From Vandiemenella viatica (Eukaryota; Arthropoda; Insecta; Orthoptera; Morabidae), in the NCBI GenBank assembly GCA_031002005.1, contig JARYHS010008074.1, forward strand, positions 175,484,494-175,548,493: 64,000 bases of DNA. The letters run 5' to 3'. Below, one piece after another: positions 1-12,119 of the stretch. Under the pieces are notes generated by a model. That model saw nothing but the letters and a program-made list of their open reading frames with translations, was not told where the DNA came from and did not search any database. Numbering within the stretch: position 1 is the stretch's first letter; every line of letters starts with the position of its first letter. Made by a program: the position numbers and the translations under genes.

Positions 1-2360
1 TGACTGGGCAGGGATTTAGAATCAAACACTAATGGACTGAAATCTACATGTGGATGGAAATTTGATTAAGGACCCAACCACTAAAGCATTCAGATTAAGG
101 TGCTGGATGAGGGGGATTTGCTTAATCAAGTATGGTCCATCCGAGAAAACACTCATAACATACTCACGAATGGTGAGTATATGATTCACCTGCAAAAACC
201 GTGGAGAAGCCTACCAGATCACTTAGCGAATTCCCGAGTGCTAGTTAAGATGTTTTGCTGGCGTACATGGTCTACTGTACGAAGGCATAAATCCATCTTC
301 AGTCCAATGACTGGTTTGCATCTTCCGCAGGAGCCAAACTATGCCTGTCACGGAGGTAGAACAGCCAATTGTTTTCCTCCATGTGTCTAAGTATCGTTGT
401 ATGTTTTAAGGTGACTGTAATACTCGTTATTAACTGTAGAATGTTAATTGTGCTATGTTATCATCATTCCAAACGCACTGCGCGGAAATTTGGTATTTAA
501 CTGAGGAATAGTACACTGTTCGGTCATTATGAATTCAACACCACTCCCTCTCCTTCCACCACCAAGATTTGAAGCATATCTTTCGACACCATCACTGTGG
601 CGCAATGGCATATGCCAAAGGTATGGGTGAAGTCATAGAGAATAATGCGAAATACCATCAAGTTTCTAGAAACGTAATTTTAGCATGAATATTGTTAAAT
701 ATTTGGATAGATGGAATTATACTTTTATGCCTCACGGAAAAGAATAAAAAATGAATTCATCAGCTGCAGTTGAATTGGTACCTAACTTAGTATCGACACA
801 ACTTAAAGCATCTGACTTTTATAGTTTATCACAGAGTCTGACACAAACTGTTTTGGTTTCAGCTTTCTATGATTGACTGTGACATATTTCTGCGTTTAAC
901 AGAATCAGACTGAAGGTTCTGACCTTGCAATGATGGGAAAATGTATCTGATTTAACAAAAACCTTAATTTGGCTGAAGAACTTGTCACGGCCAATAATAT
1001 TAAGAAATAAGCTAAAAATTCAAGTGACGGAGTAGTGTCATATCAGTGAATTGCGACTCTCAGATGCAACAATCATATTACGATAGCCATTTATTTAATT
1101 GATAGAGAATTTCCTTCGTCTTTAAATCTGCGATTCTCTGTTAGCAAAGCACTTATCGCTACGTTTTGATACGTGGCTGCGATCACTACTACTGCGTAGA
1201 TAAGATTTGATATTAAACATAATTTGTCATTAAAACTTTTCAAAACTGCACAATTGGGGCATAAACAACTGCGAAAGAAACTCTCACATTTTTATCTAAA
1301 AGTTTTTTTTAGCATAAAGGACTGAAAATATCACAACTGGAGAAGTTAACGATGCCGACACAATAAATCCTGAAGAGATTCTTTTGAGAAGGCAAGTAAA
1401 AGCGATAGAAAACTTGAAAATACTTACTACCTATCCAGCTAACTAATCCTGTATACCCGTTAATGTAAAGGAGAACATTTCTGTTTGATTGCGTAACATT
1501 GTGGCTTCGCCCTGTTATCGCGTATCTCACTTTATGCGGCGAGTCTTCAGATAACGACCCTCTAGCCTCTGGCGCTCTGTAAATGGAAACAATAGCCGCG
1601 ACAGTATCTACTCACATAAACTGAGAATGCGAGTAAGCGGCTCTAGTGATATTGCACTTGGTTTCGAGTACAAGAATTTCATGTCCGACTGATGTGAAAA
1701 CCACACGCTTCTCATCACGTTTAATGGATACTGATCGTTAAAATTGTTTTGCTCGGGAGTGTTACATTCCATTTTATCTCTTTGAATGCTGTTTAAATAG
1801 GCCATTTAATGCGGCGAATTGCAATGTGGCCACTAGTTTATTTCAGAAGTCACTCTCCTGCAATCTTTTGGAGTTTGTACTGAAGCTTTCCCTGCGATTG
1901 GAGTTCCCGTAAATAATGACGCCGTATATGTTCTCCATCGTTTCCCGACTGTAATTAGCACTACTGTGACATACATAAACTAAATACGAAGTAAATTTGA
2001 AAGCAAAAATCGAAGTAGTCTTATGAATGAAAATCAATAACATGGTCAGCAGCTGACTTGCAGACTCAACTTCAACCGTTCATTTGAACGCACGTCTGTG
2101 CAGGATCAACTCGTCTGTTGGTTGTCTTCACTATCAAACCGACAATGTAACATTACATGCTTGGTGAATTAATGGAGAAATGTTAAATTAATTTCTACAT
2201 CTAGCTTTCGTTCCTACAAGCTTAATTCTAAGAATAATTGCGTTTTGACTTTATAATCATTAATTGGATTTTTAAGTAACACTAATCTACATCGTTAATC
2301 TGCATTTTACAAATATTTTGGGAAGCAAAGGATGCTTGAAACCAAAACAAAACTTTACTC
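1..2360. other. Unassigned AT-rich DNA
   Basis: I see no gene, RNA or mobile element that I can name here. Short open frames exist, for example at 100-390 on the plus strand, but they match no family I know and are no longer than expected by chance. Confidence 0.5.
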
Positions 2361-2362
2361 TG

Positions 2363-2790
2363 CTAAGTCCACTCCCTAACAGCACAAGGGAAAAAAGAAT
2401 ACACACAAGCATCAGTACGGCATCTTATTTGTTTAATCTTATCTTTCCTGTCATTGCGACCTAAATAGATTGTTGGACGAAGTATTACATTGCACTCGTA
2501 AATAAAAGAAAATAATCGCATGTTCGTCAATAAAGTCAAACGAAACCTTCGTCGTCTGTCAACCAGACAATCCCAGCCCAACTTATGCATCAATTCATAA
2601 ATAATGTGGCAAGCAGTTATGAATCGAGCGGCTCTTCTCTGTATGTGCGTTTCTTTCGTGTCAATCAATTCCTTGCGATGCGGACCCCAAACTCCGCAAC
2701 AGTAATCCAAATCTGGTGGCACGAGAGTTTTATATTTGAACGCCATCTCCTTTGTATGTTGGTTACAATTCTTCAAAATACAGCCTATGC
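2363..2790 (-). pseudogene. CR1/Jockey-like LINE, C-terminal ORF2 fragment
   Basis: The frame is open for about 137 codons and reads like the end of a CR1/Jockey-type reverse transcriptase ORF. It has the segment LDYCCGVWGPH, then IQRRAARFITA, then LGWDCLVDRRRRFRL. Close to the end comes a KIKQIRCRTDA...YSFFPCAVREWT stretch, the usual C-terminal signature of these LINEs. The catalytic palm (the YADD-type box) is absent, so this is a 5'-truncated dead copy, as is typical of target-primed insertion. No poly-A tail or target duplication is obvious. The motif order makes a LINE origin fairly certain; the exact clade is less certain. Confidence 0.8.
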
Positions 2791-3352
2791 ATCGTCCAGT
2801 TTACACCTTAATTGACTAGGCATAATTTCTTAAAGTTTTATCAACATTAATATTATTTCAGAAAGACAATACACATCGATTTTAATATTTTTGGATTTTT
2901 TCTTAAAAATCTCTCATAGTTAATAAACACTTGACCGAAGATGAATACCACTATGTTCCCAAAACACTGCAGGCAAATTCTAAGCTGTCACTTAATCACA
3001 AATTTTCAGTTTCCTCTTATTAATTTATATTATAATGTTCATCAGACACAATATTATTTATATCATAATAGAATGAGAAATGACTATCTCCACTTTTATC
3101 GGATTCTACATCAGCATGTACCCAATCGATCACACATCGACGAATATGAAGTATCGGCAATAGCAGCATGCGTCATAGTACGAACAGCAAGTCGGAAAAC
3201 AGCGTGCAGAGAGAAATTTCACGTTACATCGATTTTTATGGGGTTCACATAACGATACAATCTTTCCAGTTAACCAACATTCAGAAGATTTAATCCTGAT
3301 TATAGGTGTTACCGACAAAGATTTTAGAACTAAAACTCGTTCCCATAAAACC

Positions 3353-3513
3353 TTTTTTTTTTTTTAACTGCTTTACGTCTCTTTTTAACATCGAGGTCTT
3401 TAGAGACGGGAAAGGATGGGGGGCAAGGATGGGGGCAAGGAATGGGAAGGAATTCGGCCATGGCCTTTTGAAGGAAGCATCCCGGCATTTGCCTGGAGTG
3501 ATTTGGGGAAACC
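3353..3513 (-). repeat. tRNA-derived SINE, subfamily B, head missing
   Basis: The T-run at 3353-3365 is the complemented A-tail. Next comes the subfamily B tail (stem CGTCTC/GAGACG) and the core with GGCCATGGCC and the CCCGGCATTTGCCTGGAG block. Similarity stops abruptly after GGGGAAACC at 3513, and the tRNA-like head is absent. The DNA beyond is unrelated to the SINE. Confidence 0.85.
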
Positions 3514-3934
3514 AGCCTTGTAACCAATACAGATTTTCAGGGAGGCAGTGTTTTCTCCTTCCTTGTAGAAATTTTTCGCTGTCACGGTGGAGTTTATCCC
3601 TGTCGCTAGCGATGAAGAATGCCTCTTGGAGAGTGTACCCTGTTCGGAGATTGCTAACATTATTGGTGACGTTGTGTACAGATCACTTCAACCACAAATT
3701 TACATTTAGGGTTTAATAAAATTCTTAAATTAAGAAAATTACTCTAAACTTTATCACTAATCTTTATGTTCAGATTAATAACCTTTATTATAATCTTTTC
3801 ACCACCTTTTCCCAACATTTTTGTGTCGGCTACTTTTTGGTGAGTTTTACTCATTGTTGGCTTGGTCACATTTGAAGTTAAGGTTTTACGGTTGCATGAT
3901 GTTACCGAAGCCAAGCATTTTATACCTACTGTCA

Positions 3935-4178
3935 AGACGTACCATGTAGTAATAGGGAATGTGAAGTGTTGCCATCTATCTCCGAAATGTTTAACTATGT
4001 TTTGTGTGTTTTAAGTGTATTTTTTGTTATTGAAATGTGTAGTTTATGAGGCGGATATTGGGGAAGGTACCTGAAAGCTGCGGACGACCGCCTAAATATC
4101 GCAGTCAGGACGGCCGGTACGCGGAAGACCTGGAATCGTGCCCGGTTCGTTGTACCTCCCCGATCGAGTGAGTGGCGC
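3935..4178 (-). repeat. Dispersed repeat family B, copy 1 (inverted)
   Basis: Read on the minus strand this has GGAGGTACAACG, then CCGGGCACG, CGCGTACCGGCCGTCCTGAC, a middle AAACTACACATTT, then ACATAGTTAAAC and AGATAGATGGCAACACTTCAC-like blocks. The same order recurs at about 12.15-12.37 kb and 19.57-19.79 kb. No coding frame or Pol III box is clear. It is a roughly 240-bp interspersed repeat of unknown class, possibly a SINE or MITE. Confidence 0.7.
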
Positions 4179-4361
4179 CTCAGAAAACCAAGTCATACTG
4201 GCGGTTTGTAATCTCTATCACAATATTTCGTGTTAATTCGTACATCTAACATTAATTGTTTGTTAGGGAAAGTATCACAACACTCAATGAATCATTAAAA
4301 TTCAAACGCAGGGGTGCAAAAAGCTCTTTTGAGCACTACCACATTATTCAATAATGAACTC

Positions 4362-4536
4362 ACCGAGCTTGGCGGGTGAAAGGTTAGCCCAGTATTCTAG
4401 AAGACGCGGATCTGAATCCTCATTTAGCCATTCAGTTAAATGTTTTCCTTGATTTCCCGAAATTATTCTAGGCGGATGTAAGAATTGTCTCTCCGGAACC
4501 TGAGATCGACAAGGCGTAAAAATCTAATAAAAAAAA
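4362..4536 (+). repeat. tRNA-derived SINE, old diverged copy
   Basis: The head reads ACCGAGCTTGGCGGGTGAAAGG. A worn B-box region follows (GGATCTGAATCCTC), then CCATTCAG and a shortened core. It ends AAGGCGTAAA with an A-rich tail. There are many substitutions and part of the core is lost, so this is an old insertion. Confidence 0.75.
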
Positions 4537-5498
4537 GATACCGTACTAGTTTCCACTAAAAGTTGTTTCGGCTTCAGTACTTTTATGTGCAGTTGCCAGT
4601 GTAGTGATTTGACCAGCTATTAGTGCAACAGGATGACTAAACCCTCTGGAGTGGCTGTGGGCTAGTAGGTTGGCACTTACTTGGTGACTTAATTAATCTC
4701 GACGATCTCAGGCCCCGACCTCCGGAACAGACTCTGGACGTTACTTTACTTACTGTAACTACCTCTAGTCAGGTTCACGGGCTTTATTGTTAAGTGAGAA
4801 CAGTATGTAGCGACGACTAGTTTATTCTTCCACAAGGCAGGCGTACACAGTAGTCAATCCACCGTGAGGCAAGGCTCCAAGCACTTAGGCAATCATGTAC
4901 GATAGTGAACATACAGTATTTTACGGCAGGCTGACTGGCTCTGGGCGCAGCTGATCTTCAATACTATTCAGCAGAGTCTCGGCATTACTGTATTAACCCA
5001 GAGCGAGAACACCCCACTGACCTCTCTATATACCAGTCAGTCACGTTGCTCAACCCCGTGACCAGTGCGTTAACCTGATGTGCTGATGTTCCACACGCTT
5101 CGAGAAGCTTTGGCACGTGAGGAACCCTCCGTCGCGCGGCCAGGCTGTCCTCAATTCCTCGGTTATGCTTATGTCACCACGTGACTTGTTGAAAGCAGCT
5201 TGCCGCTATGGCTACTTTTAAATCGTTACGTTATTGATTATTATTTTTCTAAAATGGTCCGTTACACCAGCTCTCTAAACACAGACCGAACGGTAACGCT
5301 TTGATCTAGCATTCTGGAGAAAACGAGTATTGATATCTGTCCGAACATTAGGTTTTTAATGGTTTTCTAAATCACCTTGGGCCTTTGCAGGGAATGAACG
5401 GCTGAATGACTTACCGTTCCTTGCACTCAGTCCTCTCTTTCCTGTAATGACCTTGGTGTTGCCGAGGCGTGAAGACCGAATGAAAAACTTCCCATCTA
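4537..5498. other. Unassigned DNA between two SINEs
   Basis: I see no open frame of note and no recognisable repeat in this stretch. Confidence 0.45.
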
Positions 5499-5749
5499 TT
5501 TTTTTTTTTTTTTTTTTTTTGCTGCTTAACGTCTCTTAACAGCGAGGTCTTTAGAGACGGGAAAGGATGGGGGAGAAGGAATGAGAAGGAATTCGGCCAT
5601 GGCCTTTTGAAGGAAGCATCCCGGCATTTGCCTGGAGTGATTTGGGAAACCATGGAAAACCCAAATCTGGATGCCCGGACGGGGATTCGAACTGCCGTCC
5701 TCCCGAATGCGAGGCCAGAACGGTAACCGTTACACCACCACTCTCGGTC
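5499..5749 (-). repeat. tRNA-derived SINE, subfamily B, full length
   Basis: A 24-base T-run marks the A-tail. Reading on the minus strand from 5749: a head of ACCGAGAGTGGTGG type, B box GTTCGAATCC, CCAGATTTGGGTTTTCCATGG, the conserved core, and the B-type tail CGTCTC-loop-GAGACG followed by TTAAGCAGC. The intact boxes and long tail suggest a relatively young copy. Confidence 0.92.
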
Positions 5750-6511
5750 CGATCTATTAGGTCATGCGAGAAATGAATTTATAAGCGCATTGCCGTTACA
5801 CCAGAGTGTCAAATCACTCACTATCCTTTTCATTTATAATTCAATGTTTTAAAAGTAGGTGCTGTCTATTAAGTTTTTACTCAGTTATTCAGGCAGGTTC
5901 TAAATTTGTCAGCTACAGACAACGTTACTACCTTATTTTTTAATTTTTTTTATTGTTTGTTAAATTCTTACTACCCTCCTCGGATCCATAATTCTTCACA
6001 AATATCGCAAATCTGGAACATCTCTTAGCATTAATTTGCAACAGAAGGGCCAAAGTAATGCGCGGAGGTAGGGTCAGTGTATCGTTCTGAGAAGAATATT
6101 TCACCTTCTCCACCTCCAATCCAGTGGCAAGTCTCCATAAATGTAATAAGCGTGCTAACCTAGGATACGGATTTTCTCCTGTCTACACACTGCAAACATA
6201 GATATTAAAAGAGGCTCTTCCGTTACTGACGTAGTGCATTGGAATTGCACCTACAGCATCCAGTTTTCTCTTTCTTTAATTTAACCAGAGTATGAAATAA
6301 AATCTGTAAAGCTGAGTAGATAGTGTTATTCGTATCAACTAAAACAAGCTTACCCTGCATGTAGCATGATTACAACAAACCGGTGACTTCAGAGTCGGTA
6401 CACGAGCAACGTCAAGCAGTGGGTCAGGTGACAGTAACTCTCACTACCTGAAATCTCCTCTCCTACTCACAAAGTATTTGTCTGTATCAGTTACATGTTT
6501 CCTCTCTCTTG

Positions 6512-6750
6512 ACCGAGCGTGGTGGGTGAACGGTTAACGTTCTGGCCTCGCATTCGGGAGGACGCGGGTTCGAATCCCTGTCCGGGCATTCAGATTTGGG
6601 TTTTCCATGGTTTCCCCAAATCACTCCAGGCGAATGCCGGGATGCTTCCTTCAAAAAGACCATGGCCGAATTCCTTCCCGTTGCTTGTCCCCATTCCGCC
6701 TCTAATGACCCTATCCGTCGACGAGGCGTAAAGCAGTAAGTAAAAAAAAA
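6512..6750 (+). repeat. tRNA-derived SINE, subfamily A, full length
   Basis: This copy is close to what looks like the consensus. The head is ACCGAGCGTGGTGGGTGAAC, followed by CTGGCCTCGCATTCGGGAGG and a perfect B box, GGTTCGAATCC. Next come the core (TTTGGGTTTTCCATGG, then CCCCAAATCACTCCAGGCG) and the tail stem CGCCTC/GAGGCG. It ends in an A-run. Confidence 0.93.
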
Positions 6751-8031
6751 TCTTCCTCTTGTTAGTTTGGCTTCAAGTTCAATAAGTTGGTTTTGAAATT
6801 ATGTATGATACTGTCGAATATTTTCCTGTAACTACATGTCGTAAATCTTTATTTTGTGGTAACTGTTATCGTTAAGAAAGTAAATTTCCTACAGAACCTG
6901 ACTGGACGGGGCAACTTAAAGCCTGTGATTGGGCGCTAGGAGACTGCTCACTTCAAGGACAGGACACTTTGCAGTTTTCTTTGAGAACTCCGTCAACTCC
7001 AGTCCACGCCGAGAACAGGCAAGACCTATACAAGAACTATATGACATTTACGTGATGACCGGCCAATGGAAAACGTCCTTTCCCCTCCCCCCTCCTCCAC
7101 TAGGTCTCAGGGATATCAGTTTAAACAAAGTATTAGTTTAGTTGGTGAGGTAAATTTTAGAGAGTGGTTCGAGAGTCATGGATTAATCACCGCATTAGAC
7201 CATTTATATCAGTTTTCCAACCTCTGCAGACCCAGAAAAGCAATTACCACTATTTTCGATCGAATGATCTTCCTTTTTTCCCAATATCGGAGTTCCTCTG
7301 ATATGTGCAGCCTTATTCTATAGCCTGGAAGTGTATCAGCCTTGGACTGTATGCAATTTCTCTAGTTTTTACAGTAAATCCATCTTAACTACGCCTATTT
7401 ACACTCTTTCTAAAGGAACTACGCGCGTAACCTTAGCTAAGTATTACTTTCTTTAGCGAATGCCTAGAGATACCGATTGGAATCCTGCAACCGCAGCAGA
7501 CAGTCAGCTTAGCTGGGCGAACTCAGTTTCGGGGTAAGTTGTGTTATTTTGCTCGCTCAACTACGCGGCGATATAGCGGATATTGAAGAACCATCAGTGT
7601 ACAAAACAGCATAAAAAAGAATAATAATTGTTTGGATCTTTCGTCATAGTTGCAGTTAGTCGGATCGAATCAACTGTTGCCTTCATTCGGCTCTTCGGAA
7701 CAGTTGACAGACTCTGGTATTGATTTACAATGGTCAATCACGTATTCGTGACCAACTATAGTTAAATGAAGACCTCGTTCACTTTACTTTGATTTTGCAG
7801 TTTATTTTTCTACAAAATTAACTTACATTGAATGTTGATGTATGTACAATAAATATCATGAATGGTACACCTTGAAGTGTATCAGCATGATCTAATGAAG
7901 CGTATATGTTTATGAATTGTGTTTTTCAGAAGAATTTGTGATGTTAAAAATCCTACTACTGGGGGACATCGTACAACAGATATCTCAATTGCCAAAGAAG
8001 CTGAAAATATCGGCGATATTTTCCTGTCAGG
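6751..8031. other. Unassigned DNA between SINEs
   Basis: There is no supported gene. Two overlapping short frames at 6929-7323 look like chance. No repeat was recognised. Confidence 0.45.
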
Positions 8032-8300
8032 AAAAAAGTTCAACTTTTTTTTTCTTATAGTTTTACGCCTCGTCGACGGCTAAGGTCATTATGGGTGGCA
8101 TGGGACTGGGAACAAGGAACGGGAAGGAATTCGGCCATGGCCTTTTTGAAGGAAGCATCCCGACATTCGCCTGGAGTGATTTTTGGGGAAACCATGGTAA
8201 ACCCAAATCTGGATGCCCAAACGGGGATTCGAACCCGTCCTCCCAAATGTGAGGACAGAACGTCAACCGTTCACCCACCACGCTCGGTAAAAAAAAGTTC
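8032..8300 (-). repeat. tRNA-derived SINE, subfamily A, with target duplication
   Basis: The SINE proper is 8045-8288 on the minus strand, with tail GAGGCG side, core, GGGTTCGAATCCC-type B box and a head ending at ACCGAGCGTGG. It is flanked by AAAAAAGTTC at 8032-8041 and 8291-8300, a 10-bp target site duplication, which shows retrotransposition by target-primed integration. Confidence 0.92.
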
Positions 8301-8871
8301 CACATAAAAATATTGTAACCCATGGTTTAACTATTACAAAACTGTACAACACACCACGCTGTCAGGTGAGTATAACCAACTTCCCCCAATTCTTCTTTGA
8401 GGTCTCCTACCTATCCGCCTTTAAATGCAATTGTCTGATCGCGTTATATAATCGCTCACAGAGTGGATTACTCTATCACTGTTGCGCAATCAGACTGCGA
8501 AGTTCGTTCCTTCGCTTTTTTTTCCCCAAGAGCTTATATGCTTCCCTCGCGTCTAAATGAGGTCGTTATAATGTCGCATCGTTTGTCAGTTCTTATGGTT
8601 GTGTAACATCCAGTTAGCGATGTCCGTATTTACGTCAATAGCCAATTAGGCTGACCGTGGTGTTTGTTGGGGTGTGATGTAAGAGAACCCTCCAATCCTA
8701 CGAGACGTTCAGTAGGGCAGAATGCGGCACAACGGCAGGTTGGCTTTCGTCTCGCAGCTGACATGCACGTAAGTGACACGGGAATGCGTCCTCATATTGC
8801 ACCCTGTCTACCCGGACCTATAGGACATCGTTTTTCCGCTATAACATGACATTATAATACTTCGGTAGTCA

Positions 8872-9010
8872 ATCGAAAGACATTTTATTATCAAGCAGTA
8901 ATTAGGTCGTAATACATCCTGTACCAGCATAACGCTGCTAGAACTTATTCGAAAAGTATTTCTAGAAATGTTTCGCTTTTGACTAATGCAGTGTAATGAT
9001 GCCAATTCAT
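8872..9010 (-). repeat. Dispersed repeat family D, copy 1 (inverted)
   Basis: Read on the minus strand this segment aligns with 10325-10460. Shared blocks are TCATCAT, CTAGAAAT, ATGCTGGT, CAGG, GTATTAC and CCTAATT-CTGCTTGATAAT. The class is unknown. Confidence 0.6.
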
Positions 9011-10320
9011 AGTGTACTCGCCATTTCCAGTAAACCCGGCTACACTTTTCATTAGCATCCTGCCACTGTTATTCGCTTCAAACTCGATGCCTGTACTCAT
9101 GTTTTTGCGCTGATTACATTCAACTGTTCCCAAACACGTCGTTCAACATACCTAAATATTTTGGTTGCCTTCTTTAGTAAACCTGACTCCATTCAGAACT
9201 AAAATACATGAGTAGCGTTTACCAACTAGAACACAGTTCTGTATATACATTCGTTTCTCTTTGTGACAAAGCTACAATTGGAAACTTTTAGTTAGTATAT
9301 TTATATCAATTTTTGTGTCATGTTGTTTTTATGCAGTCGGACTCAAGTAAACCGAAAACACAGGCGATCGATGAGCCAATGAGATGTTGCTGTCTACAAT
9401 GATAAAAGAGTGCTTAAAATTCGTAACAAAACAATCTGTGAAGCTGTGCACAAAAATACAATTCACATCAGAATTTTCTTATAAAATTACTGTATTATTT
9501 TGAGGAAGAAGTGTGGCTGTCAGAATTGTTTTCCTTTGTGTAGTTTATTTGTTGAAATTCGAAGATGATATTACATGTGTCTCCTTTTAATGTTCTATTA
9601 CGGCCACAGCGTGGATTATTGCTTATAGCGAGCAGGTTTAACTAGCCAACAAGAGAACCGTGGTCGAATCTCGTGGGCATTATAGAGTTTACAATTCATC
9701 TCAGTATTTTGAAGGAGGTGAACCAAGGGTTTGTAGGTATTATCGGTTTGAATTCACCATATTTCTGTTCATAATTTTGTCAGCTTGTAGTATTCCTTTT
9801 GCCATTGTTGGTGCTTTCTTTTGGAAAAGTCACCTGTTTTTTTTTTGTAACCACGTATGGATATCTTCTGTATCAATTCAGTATTTTGGAAGGTGACTTT
9901 AAAAATATCCAGGAGTGGTTTGATTTGTTATATGTTGAGTTTTGGTTCCCACCCAAACATTTGTACAGTCCCATATCGTTAAGATGTTTTGTGCTGAAGA
10001 ATATCGCGCGTACTGAATTGCTTCATGCACTGCCGTGCATTGTGCTTTCTTTCTTTTGTTTAGAACCATTTGTGTATCGATATGGTTCATACTGGTGTAA
10101 TTACTTACGCTGGTACAAAATTTTATGCCGTTTTGTTTATTACTTGTTCAAGAGTATTTCGACTAATGCCCCTTTACGAAGACACAAACGTAAACCGATT
10201 TTTGCATAGTCCTAGGCCCATTTTGAATGTGCGATTAATGATACTTGATTTAATATAATGAATGGGAGGTAGATGCTGGATTGTTTACCCTGATATTGAT
10301 TTTACGGGATTACAGGAGAT
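9011..10320. other. Unassigned AT-rich DNA
   Basis: A few overlapping open frames occur at 9660-10258, none resembling a known protein. A GTGGTCGAATCTC string near 9660 resembles a Pol III B box, but there is no convincing head beside it. Confidence 0.4.
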
Positions 10321-10324
10321 CGCG

Positions 10325-10505
10325 ATTCCGCCAGGAGTTGTCATCATAATACAGCAGTGGTTAAACGCAAGACTCCTCTAGAAATTCTTTCCGAAGTACA
10401 TTTAACGGTTTCATGCTGGTCCAGGCTGTATTACAACCTAATTTCTGCTTGATAATAATGGTCCAGGCTGTATTACAACGGAATTACTGCTTGAAAATAG
10501 TACGT
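10325..10505 (+). repeat. Dispersed repeat family D, copy 2, with 42-bp tandem duplication
   Basis: This matches the inverted copy at 8.9-9.0 kb. Within it TGGTCCAGGCTGTATTACAA occurs at 10417 and again at 10459, each followed by a TTNCTGCTTGA-AATA block, so a 42-bp unit is present twice. Confidence 0.65.
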
Positions 10506-12110
10506 CGTTCGACTGACAACAGCAGTATTCCAACCATATTACTGAATGTACTTTTAGCGGAATCGCGATCTCCACCCGATTTTACTTTGGAAAAGTCTTT
10601 ATCAAATATACATTGTATCAACAACACCTTATAATAAGGTGTATTGGTAGTTATTAATTTAATATTGACATGTACCAGTACGATCTGCAGAACTTTGATA
10701 ATTTTATTTTATTTAAATGATGTGTAATATAGTGAAAAAGACATGTTAGAGTATTTCTTTAAAATTTGTAAAATTAAATGTATCTCAAATGGTTAAGATC
10801 CTTCGTTTTAATTTATCAGGTTCAGTGTAAAGTGCTGGTATTTGGTGATGAGGTACCGGGATGTAATTTGTTGTACTTCAAAAACGTTCGAAATTACTTG
10901 GTAGTATTCGGCCCACATACATAAAAATGAAAAAAATTTAGAGGAAAAGAGAAGGTTAAAGAAGTAAATGACTTTGTGTTAAAGATAATGCAAAATGTTG
11001 TAAGTACGGAAAAAGATGTGATGTGAGTAAAATAGATAATTCCAGGAAATAACGCTTAAAGTATACCGATCCACTTGTTGGATAAATTATTCAGCTGGTT
11101 TGCTAGATGCTCATGTATATCAGTAACATGTAAATTAATGTACCTTTCATACCAGATGCACTTCAATTGAATGGGGCAATAGAGTTTTACATCAGTCGTG
11201 TGTATGTAAAAATTAAAAAAAAAAATTAAAAAAAAATTTAAAAAATTAAAATAAAAAAATAAAAAATACGATTCTTTCAAAACCAATGAACTGTACACCC
11301 CCCCCCCCAAACCGTTAGTAAGATTGTGCGTAAACGTCCTGCTACAAATATTTTAACTTTGGAACGAAGAAACCTGAAAACGCATCTCATTGCATCTTAC
11401 AACACACTCGTTTCGTTTACTTCAAAGATCCATCCAACAGGCAACTGCAATAATCCACGTAGCCGCTAATCGAGTTTCTGCAGCTGCGGGAAATCTTACA
11501 CGATCGGTATCCCCCCCCCTTCCACCCCCATTGCTGCTGAGGGTGTTTGTGCCGCTTAGTGATCAAAGGACCACAAAGGGAGGACGATTCACTTGTTGAG
11601 CTGACTGACTCGATATTGGCGGATCTTGATATCGGAGCGGTGATGTCTGCGACTAAATTCTTTAAAGCCTCGGTATTCTTTGAACCATTTTAAGGAATGC
11701 GTAAATTCAGTTACCTCTCTGCTATGGTTTGAAGTTTGCTATTTTCGGTTGCCATGCTGTTTGCTGAGTGAATAAAATTCAATTTTCATACTAGGATGCG
11801 TACAAAATCGACAGGGTGATGCAGTATAGTCCACTGACTTGGCTGTAATATGCATATCGCATATAAAATCTAAAATGTTACTTACTGATTGATAAAGTTG
11901 GGTTCTGAGAAATTATGTAACATTACGCTAATAAGGGGTAATGTTATGAATTATTATCCTATTAGTCTACTTTGGGCGACAGTGGGTTCAATCTATTTAT
12001 AAGGAGAGGATGAGCTGCATTATCGTATTAGAATTAAAACTCACAAATTTTTAATAAGATGTAAAAATGTTTATTTGGTGTTCAATTAAATCGATGAAAT
12101 AAAAACGACC
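10506..12110. other. Unassigned DNA with low-complexity tracts
   Basis: An A-rich run of AAAATT/AAAAAT type lies at about 11209-11267. Short C-runs occur at about 11297-11308 and 11510-11528. No gene is seen. Confidence 0.5.
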
Positions 12111-12119
12111 CGCCAGTGT

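Noticed and set aside
6512..6590. SINE heads as functional tRNA genes
   Set aside because: A and B boxes are present, but the acceptor stem and anticodon arm do not fold properly and a conserved SINE body follows each head.
6519..6731. Open frames within SINE copies (also at 8063-8323, 12562-12882, 46067-46429, 49842-50033 and 56045-56356)
   Set aside because: They translate the SINE itself, recur at each copy, and depend on which mutations a copy has.
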